64,000 bases of DNA from Falseniella ignava CCUG 37419 (GTDB taxonomy: Bacteria; Bacillota; Bacilli; Lactobacillales; Aerococcaceae). Below the pieces are notes generated by a model, which was given only the letters and a program-made list of their open reading frames with translations, had not been told where the DNA came from and ran no database searches. The stretch spans positions 725,339 through 789,338 of the forward strand of contig NZ_JH932300.1 in NCBI RefSeq assembly GCF_000301055.1, in the 5' to 3' direction. Shown one piece after another: positions 55,239 through 61,841 of the stretch; within the stretch, counting starts at the first letter, position 1; each line of letters starts with the position of its first letter. Made by a program: the position numbers and the translations under genes.

Positions 55239-56210
55239 CTAGTCATTGATATAATTATGAACTAATCTTGCTGCTCCATATATCCCTGCATCATTTCCTA
55301 GAGTCGCTAATACCAATTTAGCGTGGTTACGGATGGCTGGGAATGTATACTGCAGCATATAAGATTCTACTTTTGCCCGCATCATTTCTCCCGATTGCGC
55401 AACGCCACCACCGAGAATAATACGCGAAGGATTGAGTATACAACTTAGGTGACCACATGCAAGCCCTAAATAACGACAAAATTGATCAACAATTTGTTGA
55501 CTTAAAGTATCTCCAGATTGGGCACAGTCAAATATTAGTCGAGCATCCAAAGGTAGACCCACTTCAACAGCTTCTTTTAATTGACTCTCGATATCTGTTT
55601 CTTCCATATACTTTTTAGCGAGATTTACGATTCCCGTAGCAGAAGCAAGCGCTTCAAGACAACCGTGATTGCCACAAGTACATTGAATATCTGTATCAGG
55701 ATCCACAATAATATGACCAATTTCACCAGCAGATCCGTAAGTACCGTGTAGCAAATCTCCTTGAACTACAATACCTCCTCCGACGCCAGTTCCTAAGGTG
55801 ACCATTACTACGTTTTGATGTCCTTTTCCGGCTCCCATCCACTGCTCTCCTAAAGCTGCAATATTTGCGTCGTTATCGATACAAAATGGAGCATCGAAAG
55901 CATTCTTAAATTGTTCACCTACATTTTGTTCAGTTTCCCAGTTTAAGTTATATGCTCCAATAACAGTTTGAGCTTTGTGATTAACTGCTCCCGGGCTACC
56001 CATCCCTATTCCAATGAGCTCCTCGACGGATAAATCTAACTCATATATTTTCTCTTTAATTGACTGAATAATATTTGGGACAATATTTTGCCCTTGTTGT
56101 TCAATATCAGTAGGAATTGACCACTTTGATAAAATCTCACCCTCTGGTGTAAGGACCGCCATTTTCGAAGTGGTTCCCCCTAAATCAATTCCAATAACAA
56201 ATTGCGACAT
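55239..56210 (-). CDS. glcK: ROK-family glucokinase
   Basis: A 323-residue kinase that phosphorylates free glucose. The ATP-phosphate motif GIDLGGTTSKMAV opens the protein; the ROK zinc motif CTCGNHGCLEALAS (three Cys and an upstream His in GEIGHI) and the catalytic Asp in DNDANIAALGE are intact. It lies 10 bp after the rhomboid gene and 15 bp before the rhodanese gene. Confidence 0.96.
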   Translation of the reverse strand: MSQFVIGIDLGGTTSKMAVLTPEGEILSKWSIPTDIEQQGQNIVPNIIQSIKEKIYELDLSVEELIGIGMGSPGAVNHKAQTVIGAYNLNWETEQNVGEQFKNAFDAPFCIDNDANIAALGEQWMGAGKGHQNVVMVTLGTGVGGGIVVQGDLLHGTYGSAGEIGHIIVDPDTDIQCTCGNHGCLEALASATGIVNLAKKYMEETDIESQLKEAVEVGLPLDARLIFDCAQSGDTLSQQIVDQFCRYLGLACGHLSCILNPSRIILGGGVAQSGEMMRAKVESYMLQYTFPAIRNHAKLVLATLGNDAGIYGAARLVHNYIND

Positions 56211-56220
56211 AACGATCTCC

Positions 56221-56928
56221 TTATCTGACAGTATTCATATATCCGAAATAATACAAAGCGCATTTTAATATAATTAGCACGAACACCGCAAATATTCGAT
56301 GCCGTTGGCTAAAGAATTCTTTTGAAGAAGGTCCAATGACTAGCGTAATTAATGCACCATATACCGCCCCTCCTAAATGCCCCCAAGTATCAATCCCTAC
56401 CGAGAATAATCCCGTCACAAATTGTAAAATAAGTAAAGTCATAAAAGTGATTGAGCGAGATTTTAAGGTGTAGGAATCAGGGTTCAAATAACTCAAAATA
56501 ATATAGCAAGCAAACAGACCAAAGATACCTGTACTTGCCCCTGCAGAAACATTCAGATTTGCTAAACTTGAAAATAAATTGCCGCCAACACAGGCGAATA
56601 AATAAATACAGCTAAAGTTAAAATGTCCTAATAACGCTTCAATATCTTTACCTAGAAAATAAAGGGTAATCATGTTAAAAATAAAATGTTCAAACCCAAT
56701 GTGAATAAATGATGCCGTTATAAAACGCCACCACTCATTTTGAAGATAGACGAGTGGACTGTACATTGCGCCAGTTTGAATTAACGCATCAATCGACTCA
56801 GTGGTCCGGTAATGGTACAACATCCAGCCATAGACGGCAATATTTAAAGTGATTAAGCCATAGGTTACAAGCGGTACATTAAAGTACTTAGAGATTCGTT
56901 TATTCACTGATAGTCTCCCGTTGATCAA
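56221..56928 (-). CDS. gluP: rhomboid family intramembrane serine protease
   Basis: A 235-residue membrane protein with about seven helices. The catalytic dyad is visible: Ser132 in GASTGIFGL and His184 in DTWGHLGGAVYG, and the HIGFEHFIFNM loop supplies the conserved His and Asn of the oxyanion region. The Bacillus homologue GluP (YqgP) lies in the same gene neighbourhood and cleaves membrane transporters; the extra N- and C-terminal domains of GluP are missing here. It overlaps yqgN by 29 nt. Confidence 0.9.
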   Translation of the reverse strand: MINGRLSVNKRISKYFNVPLVTYGLITLNIAVYGWMLYHYRTTESIDALIQTGAMYSPLVYLQNEWWRFITASFIHIGFEHFIFNMITLYFLGKDIEALLGHFNFSCIYLFACVGGNLFSSLANLNVSAGASTGIFGLFACYIILSYLNPDSYTLKSRSITFMTLLILQFVTGLFSVGIDTWGHLGGAVYGALITLVIGPSSKEFFSQRHRIFAVFVLIILKCALYYFGYMNTVR

Positions 56929-57454
56929 TTATTACTTGTTGAACTGGCAAATCGAATTCATTTAATTCCCAAACTCGTTGTTGATTCCATTGTTCTTTGA
57001 ATATCAAAGATACCGTAGGTGTCTTGAGGTCTTTTAATACACGATCATAATAACCTCCACCAAACCCAACTCGATACCCTGCAGGCTCAAATGCTACTCC
57101 TGGAACAATTAATAAATCTAACTCATTCACATCTAAATCTGGAGCTGATTCAATTGGTTGAGGAATTCCCCATTCTTCTTCGAGGGAATCGCCAACTTTA
57201 TAAAGGTGAAAGCGCAGCTGACGTTTCGGCATAATTCTTGGTAAGTAAAAATCAATTTCTGGAAATTTTTCAAAGAATTTTGTAGTCGTTAATTCCGGAA
57301 ATTTACCATAGTAGAATCCAATTTTTCGGTATCCTCGTTGCTTAATTAATGTTTCAAATTGGTTCATTAAGTTCAATTCTGCTGCTTCGCGTTCACTCCC
57401 TGTGAGATTAGCTAGTTGTGTTAAAGTATTTTGTCTTAGTTCTGCTTTATCCAT
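56900..57454 (-). CDS. 5-formyltetrahydrofolate cyclo-ligase
   Basis: A 184-residue enzyme that uses ATP to convert 5-formyl-THF to 5,10-methenyl-THF, returning it to one-carbon metabolism. The nucleotide-binding LLIVPGVAFEPAGYRVGFGGGYYDR segment is the family hallmark, and the N-terminal basic helix (KAELRQNTLTQL) is typical. It corresponds to Bacillus yqgN and precedes the rhomboid gene, as there. Confidence 0.93.
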   Translation of the reverse strand: MDKAELRQNTLTQLANLTGSEREAAELNLMNQFETLIKQRGYRKIGFYYGKFPELTTTKFFEKFPEIDFYLPRIMPKRQLRFHLYKVGDSLEEEWGIPQPIESAPDLDVNELDLLIVPGVAFEPAGYRVGFGGGYYDRVLKDLKTPTVSLIFKEQWNQQRVWELNEFDLPVQQVIIDQRETISE

Positions 57455-57510
57455 ACAGCTCTTCCTTTCTCATCATATATATCCCTAGTATAGCAAAAAA
57501 AGGTATAACA

Positions 57511-57535
57511 AAAAACCGTTACAAGAGTAACGGTT
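57511..57535 (-). terminator. terminator of rpmG
   Basis: Perfect stem AACCGTTAC/GTAACGGTT (57514-57522 with 57527-57535) and a U tract on the minus strand, 8 bp after the rpmG stop. Confidence 0.9.
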
Positions 57536-57542
57536 TGACAAA

Positions 57543-57695
57543 TTATTTCTTAACTTCTCTATGAAGCGTTACTTTACGAAGACGTGGACAATATTTCATA
57601 ACTTCTAAACGTTCTGGATTGTTACGACGGTTTTTTGAAGTTAGATAATTGCGGTCTCCACATTCAGTACATTCTAAATTAATATTTACTCGCAT
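57543..57695 (-). CDS. rpmG: 50S ribosomal protein L33
   Basis: A 50-residue ribosomal protein: [20 protein letters not shown] start, the [11 protein letters not shown] core and the [14 protein letters not shown] end are those of bacterial L33. Two N-terminal zinc-ribbon cysteines (Cys9, Cys12) and Cys36 are present, but the fourth, expected in CPxC, is a Leu. AAGGAGGTCC lies 6 nt upstream of the ATG. It has its own promoter and terminator and precedes yqgN, as in Bacillus. Confidence 0.95.
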   Translation of the reverse strand: MRVNINLECTECGDRNYLTSKNRRNNPERLEVMKYCPRLRKVTLHREVKK

Positions 57696-57738
57696 TTATG
57701 GACCTCCTTTTTGCTGCCTTAAGCATAAGTACTGAAAT

Positions 57739-57744
57739 ATTGTA
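57739..57744 (-). promoter_or_regulatory. extended -10 element of rpmG
   Basis: Minus strand TGA followed by TACAAT (57739-57744), 43 bp upstream of the rpmG start. Confidence 0.55.
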
Positions 57745-57789
57745 TCATAGGTCTTCAAATAAATAAATACTTTTTTATCATTTATTGGA

Positions 57790-57802
57790 ATTTTCACCTT
57801 AC
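57790..57802 (+). repeat. left 13-bp direct repeat flanking the IS30 element
   Basis: ATTTTCACCTTAC is repeated exactly at 59053-59065 on the other side of the element. Confidence 0.8.
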
Positions 57803-59052
57803 CTTGAGTTGTAAAGTTAAATGCAACACTTTCTGTTACATGATTCGATGAACTTAAAATCTCTTTACTTCTTCCCCTAGGAGAAGAAAAAATTTAAATA
57901 CGACATTGTTGAAAATACTCTTCTGATGAACGTAGCCCTATCACTTCTCTAATCCTTTTATTGATTGCCTGAGTGGCTTGATCGATATCCATTTCTGAAA
58001 AAAGATGGATGGATTTTCCTTTAGGGATGAATTCCCTCAACAGTTTATTGAAGTTTTCGTTTGAGCCCCGTTCCCAGGATGCGTAGGCATGACAAAAATA
58101 TACGTCTGTATTGAGTTCAGACATTAAGGAGAATTCAGAACCATTATCAAAAGTTATTGAAGCAAATAGGTTAGGGTTATCTGCTAGAATCTCTTCAAAG
58201 GCATTTTTAACCGTTTGACTTTTATAGTCGCTGATTTTCTTAGTAATGGCATAGCGTGTTTTTCTCTCTACCAAGGTAATGATTGCCGGTTCATTTTTCG
58301 TTTTCTTCCCTTTAACCAGATCAGCTTCCCAGTGTCCAAATGTTTCTCTTGATAAGACGTCCTCTGGACGATCGGTGATACTGGTACCTAAGATTCTTTT
58401 GTTTTTACCCTTAGGGTTACTATGCTGGTTTTTTCTTGGTTTCAGACGATACATGACAGGTAAGTCATGTGGTTTGATAGACAAAAGACCTTGACGTATA
58501 TATGAATAGACGGTTTTAAACGTTGGTATATTCTCTACAGGATGCTTTTTTCTATAAAGAGCTATAAATGTCTTTATGTTGTAGAGCCGCTGTTTACCTT
58601 TAAACAATCCTTTAGTGAAGGCATCCTCCAGCGCAGAGAAGAAAGCGCTCGAGAAAGAAACAATCTTTTTGCGGACACACTTTAAACGTCTATTTTCATA
58701 AACAGATTGACCAGAATCTGAGTAGTACACAGTGACTTTCTTATTATAGCCATTAATCTGCTTGATCTGTTCTACAGTGCCCCGATTAATTTCTCTATGG
58801 ATTGTGGAGCGGTTACGTCCAAGGCGTCTGCCTATCTCTGCTTTACTAATATCTTCATTTAACCATTTTTCTATTAGCTGTCTTTCTTTAAAGTCTAAAT
58901 GAGTAAATGATTGGTTCTGATTTGTGTTATAATTATTTGTGGACATGAAGATTCTCCTTTGCTTATTTTGTGGTGATTTAAGTATAACGAATCTTCATGT
59001 CTTTTTGTATTTCAGAAATTACTGAGTGTTGCAATTCATTTTACAACACACC
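57803..59052 (-). mobile_element. IS30-family insertion sequence, intact
   Basis: An element of about 1250 bp between 13-bp direct repeats. The ends are inverted repeats of GTTGTAAAGTTAAATGCAAC (from 57808) and the inward-read GTTGTAAAATGAATTGCAAC, 17 of 20 identical, extending to CACT. It carries one complete transposase. It lies in the intergenic region between the divergent rpmG and the small membrane-protein genes. Confidence 0.85.
57894..58946 (-). CDS. IS30-family transposase
   Basis: A 350-residue transposase. The N-terminal helix-turn-helix (about 18-55: FKERQLIEKWLNEDISKAEIG, RNRSTIHREINRG) binds the ends; the DDE core has Asp in FGHWEADLVKG, Asp in TFDNGSEF and Glu in ERGSNENFNKLLREFIPKG, a strong IS30 signature. 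The frame is uninterrupted. It is transcribed leftward, toward rpmG. Confidence 0.95.
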   Translation of the reverse strand: MSTNNYNTNQNQSFTHLDFKERQLIEKWLNEDISKAEIGRRLGRNRSTIHREINRGTVEQIKQINGYNKKVTVYYSDSGQSVYENRRLKCVRKKIVSFSSAFFSALEDAFTKGLFKGKQRLYNIKTFIALYRKKHPVENIPTFKTVYSYIRQGLLSIKPHDLPVMYRLKPRKNQHSNPKGKNKRILGTSITDRPEDVLSRETFGHWEADLVKGKKTKNEPAIITLVERKTRYAITKKISDYKSQTVKNAFEEILADNPNLFASITFDNGSEFSLMSELNTDVYFCHAYASWERGSNENFNKLLREFIPKGKSIHLFSEMDIDQATQAINKRIREVIGLRSSEEYFQQCRI

Positions 59053-59065
59053 ATTTTCACCTTAC
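59053..59065 (+). repeat. right 13-bp direct repeat flanking the IS30 element
   Basis: Identical to 57790-57802. It also forms the left half of an imperfect palindrome with the following TGTAAAGT. Confidence 0.8.
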
Positions 59066-59081
59066 TGTAAAGTAAAAACAA

Positions 59082-59109
59082 TTGATTCTTTCGTGACATT
59101 TGATAATAT
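59082..59109 (+). promoter_or_regulatory. promoter of the small membrane-protein pair
   Basis: TTGATT (59082-59087), a 16-bp spacer and TAATAT (59104-59109), about 40 bp upstream of the ATG at 59151 and just right of the IS30 element, so it survived the insertion. Confidence 0.6.
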
Positions 59110-59150
59110 ATTTAATTGAGGTACTATTAATTTATGAGAGAGGTGTTACT

Positions 59151-59591
59151 ATGGAAATTTGGATTTTAATTATTGTATTACTTGCGATTGCCATCATTCT
59201 ACTTATTGCTTCATTCTTTACTCAAGATACGAATGATATTGATCGTGAATTAAGTGAATTTACGGTACAACAATCAGAAGAGATGTATCAACTGAAACAA
59301 CGTATTGCTCATTTAGAGCAACATCAAGGAATTACCCCGCCTTCTTTCTCTTTAGAAACTGAGCCAGACGAGTTAATTGTTGGGCAAGAAGAGGCAGTTT
59401 TAGTTACCGATAATCATGGCAATGAAGAATTGATCGAACATATTACAATTGATGATATTGATGATAATACGTACGAAGAAATCATCCGTCTTTATTCACA
59501 AGGTTATACAATGAGTGAAATTAGTCAACAAATTGACCTATCCACTCAACTCGTCCAATCGGTCATTGATAATTACATCGAGAATAAATAA
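59151..59591 (+). CDS. membrane protein with C-terminal HTH-like segment
   Basis: A 146-residue protein with an N-terminal transmembrane helix (about 2-24), a short coiled-coil-like region (about 35-62), an acidic middle and a C-terminal segment YSQGYTMSEISQQIDLSTQLV that looks like a helix-turn-helix of the sigma-70 region 4 type. This layout resembles DUF6115-type proteins of Firmicutes. The start at 59151 follows GAGAGGTG; the frame extends further upstream but without a ribosome site. It lies 14 bp before the next gene and probably shares its mRNA. The function is unknown. Confidence 0.75.
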   Translation: MEIWILIIVLLAIAIILLIASFFTQDTNDIDRELSEFTVQQSEEMYQLKQRIAHLEQHQGITPPSFSLETEPDELIVGQEEAVLVTDNHGNEELIEHITIDDIDDNTYEEIIRLYSQGYTMSEISQQIDLSTQLVQSVIDNYIENK

Positions 59592-59605
59592 AGAAGGTGA
59601 AATTA

Positions 59606-60172
59606 ATGAAGAAGCAAACATTGCGTATGATGGGCGCTGGCTTTTTAGCTGCTGCAATCATCACCATGGTCTTCGCTTTATTACAAGGACATGTTCCTGT
59701 TTCAGGAAATACCGTCGGATCTATTTTCAATTCGGTCGATCAAGAAGAATTTAATCAATTAAAACAACAAAACGATAAATTGACAAAAGAAATTGAAAAA
59801 CTAGAAAAAAATCGTAATGACTTAAATGCTGAAATTGTCGCACTTCGAGAAAAAAATAAAAATGCACAAAATCAGCCAACACAAAATGAAAACAATACCT
59901 CACAGACGACTTCTACTCAAGAAGAAGCCTCTGAGAATATACAGTATGAAAATACTCATGCGTTTACGATCGACCCTGGTGAAACGGCAGATGAAATTGC
60001 ACAACAACTTGAATCAAATGGAATTATTGACTCAGCCGATGAATTATATCAACTCATCGAAGAGTGGCAACTTGAATCTGTAATGCAAAGCGGAACATTC
60101 GAATTAAGTCCAGATATGTCCTTAGATGAGATTGCGAATATTATTACAGGCGGCGCGTATTATTACAACTAA
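59606..60172 (+). CDS. membrane protein with stand-alone MltG-type LysM-like domain
   Basis: A 188-residue protein: N-terminal transmembrane helix (about 8-28), a charged coiled coil (about 45-85), a Gln/Asn/Thr-rich linker, and a C-terminal domain (about 120-182) with FTIDPGETADEIAQQLESNG, SGTFELSPDMSLDEIANII. That domain matches the LysM-like substrate-binding part of the endolytic transglycosylase MltG (YceG), but the catalytic domain that normally follows is absent and the frame ends cleanly. The ATG at 59606 follows GAAGGTGA. It may bind or position wall-synthesis enzymes; this is inference. Confidence 0.78.
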   Translation: MKKQTLRMMGAGFLAAAIITMVFALLQGHVPVSGNTVGSIFNSVDQEEFNQLKQQNDKLTKEIEKLEKNRNDLNAEIVALREKNKNAQNQPTQNENNTSQTTSTQEEASENIQYENTHAFTIDPGETADEIAQQLESNGIIDSADELYQLIEEWQLESVMQSGTFELSPDMSLDEIANIITGGAYYYN

Positions 60173-60205
60173 TAAGAACGTTTTATAAAGCCTTAAACGA
60201 AAACA

Positions 60206-60233
60206 AACCCCAGAAGTTTATTCTAAAAACTTC
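60206..60233. terminator. left part of a terminator split by an IS
   Basis: The arm AACCCCAGAAGTTT (60206-60219) pairs with AAAACTTCTGGGGTT at 61821-61835 across the ISL3 insertion. Without the IS they would form a 14-bp stem with a short loop. The local copy AAAACTTC (60226-60233), created by the target duplication, still lets a shorter hairpin form here. Confidence 0.8.
60226..60233 (+). repeat. left 8-bp target duplication of the ISL3 element
   Basis: AAAACTTC, repeated at 61821-61828; 8 bp is the usual ISL3 duplication length. Confidence 0.92.
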
Positions 60234-60357
60234 GGTTCTATAATAAATGATGTTGGTGAGTGAAAACTCATTGGCATCATTTTTTATTTTATATTGAAAA
60301 AGAGCCATAGAATTCCTAAAATGTAAGTGCTAATCAAACATTAGAAAGGAAGTTCCT

Positions 60358-61728
60358 ATGACTCAGAACCATTGTATCGCAAAATTGTTAAAAATTGAAG
60401 ACCCACATATCAAATTAGAAGACCAAGTGGAAACCGTTCGCCATAAGAATCGTAATGAAATCCATTTAATTGGCACTTTAACCTACCGGCCTACAGCTTG
60501 TCAGCACTGTGGTGCTACCAATCATTCAAGTGCAGATATCATCAACCACGGATTTGTAAAGTCCAAGCTTCTTCTAGGTCAACTAGACTTTCAAGCGATT
60601 CGTTTAGTTTTGAAGAAGCAACGATTCTATTGTAAGCATTGTCAGCATACCTTTACTGCTCAGACAGATCTGGTGGATGCACATTCCTTTATTAGTAAGC
60701 GAATCAAGCACATGATCCTTTTTGAACTGGCTCAAACACAGTCCATGTCCTTGATTGCTCAACACTTCAACGTATCCGTGACCACGGTGATTCGTATACT
60801 TGAAGAGAGTTTAGAAGCAGAGAAGAGCTACCGTCCACATCTACCTCAACATCTAGCTATTGATGAATTTAAATCTGTTAAATCAGCTGTTGGAGCCATG
60901 TCCTGCGTGCTTGTTAATAATCATAAGCATACTCTTTTTGATGTCTTAGAAGATCGCACGCAAAAGACCCTCGAAGCTTATTTTATGCGCTATTCTCTAC
61001 AAGAGCGTCGAAAAGTGAAGACGATTACTATTGATATGTACAGTCCTTACTATAAATTCTTCCAAGAGCTCTTTCCTGATGCCAAAATGATTATTGATCG
61101 CTTCCATGTCATCCAACTACTGAATCGGACCTTAAATCAAATACGAGTGAAGGTGATGAATCACCTCAAGACAAAACGCCCACGTGATTATCGAAAGCTC
61201 AAGCAAGAGTGGAAGTTAATCCTCAAAAATAGCGAAACGTTAGACTTTACCAACTATTACGCTCATCGTCTTTATGAGGGAGTTATGACTGAGAAAATGC
61301 GAGTGGACTATTTGATTCAGTTAGATCCTCGCTTGAGGCAAGCTTATGACTGGGTCAATCGAATGAAGTTTGCCGTCAATCACCATCATGACTCGGAAAT
61401 TGAATACTTGTTAGAAGAAAGCCGAAAATATACCTTCTCTCGTCCACTTCGTAAGAGCTTTAATACCATTAAGCGCTATCTCGAAGGAATCAAGAAAGCT
61501 TGTCATTACACCTTATCTAATGGCTATATTGAAGGAGTTAACAATAAAATCAAGCTCGTTAAACGAACCGGTTACGGTTACCGTCGCTTTGACCATCTCA
61601 AGGCTCGCATTATCCTGACTCAAAAACTAACATCCGAAGGCAAACTAATCCTACGCCCCTTAACATTTAAAGAAGAAAAGCAACAAGAAAAAGAAAAGGA
61701 AGAAGCTAATATACATTCTGCTGCTTAG
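60358..61728 (+). CDS. ISL3-family transposase
   Basis: A 456-residue transposase. An N-terminal zinc ribbon (CQHCG near residue 43 and CKHC near 95) and a helix-turn-helix (SLIAQHFNVSVTTVIRILEES, here about 140-160) precede the DDE core with LAIDEFKSVK, TIDMYSPYYK and the C-terminal NGYIEGVNNKIKLVKRTGYG, which holds the catalytic Glu. The frame is intact. GAAAGGAAGTTCC precedes the ATG. Confidence 0.95.
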   Translation: MTQNHCIAKLLKIEDPHIKLEDQVETVRHKNRNEIHLIGTLTYRPTACQHCGATNHSSADIINHGFVKSKLLLGQLDFQAIRLVLKKQRFYCKHCQHTFTAQTDLVDAHSFISKRIKHMILFELAQTQSMSLIAQHFNVSVTTVIRILEESLEAEKSYRPHLPQHLAIDEFKSVKSAVGAMSCVLVNNHKHTLFDVLEDRTQKTLEAYFMRYSLQERRKVKTITIDMYSPYYKFFQELFPDAKMIIDRFHVIQLLNRTLNQIRVKVMNHLKTKRPRDYRKLKQEWKLILKNSETLDFTNYYAHRLYEGVMTEKMRVDYLIQLDPRLRQAYDWVNRMKFAVNHHHDSEIEYLLEESRKYTFSRPLRKSFNTIKRYLEGIKKACHYTLSNGYIEGVNNKIKLVKRTGYGYRRFDHLKARIILTQKLTSEGKLILRPLTFKEEKQQEKEKEEANIHSAA

Positions 61729-61755
61729 TTAGCTGCTTAGTTAATAGATAGCACA

Positions 61756-61783
61756 ATAAAAACCCAGAGAAAAATTCTCTGGG
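61756..61783 (-). terminator. IS-borne terminator facing in from the right
   Basis: Perfect stem CCCAGAGAA/TTCTCTGGG (61763-61771 with 61775-61783) followed by UUUUUAUU on the minus strand. It would stop leftward transcription arriving from the penicillin-binding protein gene before it crosses the transposase. Confidence 0.88.
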
Positions 61784-61820
61784 CAGGAAATTCTCCACCA
61801 ACATCATTTGACAGAGAACC

Positions 61821-61835
61821 AAAACTTCTGGGGTT
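61821..61835. terminator. right arm of the split terminator
   Basis: AAAACTTCTGGGGTT, seven bases after the penicillin-binding protein stop. Its first eight bases are the right ISL3 target duplication; its original partner arm is now at 60206-60219. Confidence 0.8.
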
Positions 61836-61841
61836 ATTTGT

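Larger units (their letters stand above)
60234..61820 (+). mobile_element. ISL3-family insertion sequence, intact
   Basis: A 1587-bp element. The left end starts GGTTCTATAATAAATGATGT and the inward-read right end GGTTCTCTGTCAAATGATGT; the repeats continue through TGGTG with about 20 of 25 identical. Exact 8-bp duplications flank it. It carries one full-length transposase and a minus-strand terminator near its right end. It has inserted in the 3' arm of a rho-independent terminator. Confidence 0.95.

Noticed and set aside
57696-57893. Extra short gene between rpmG and the IS30 transposase
   Set aside because: The region contains the rpmG promoter, the target repeat and the IS end; no frame with a ribosome site was seen.
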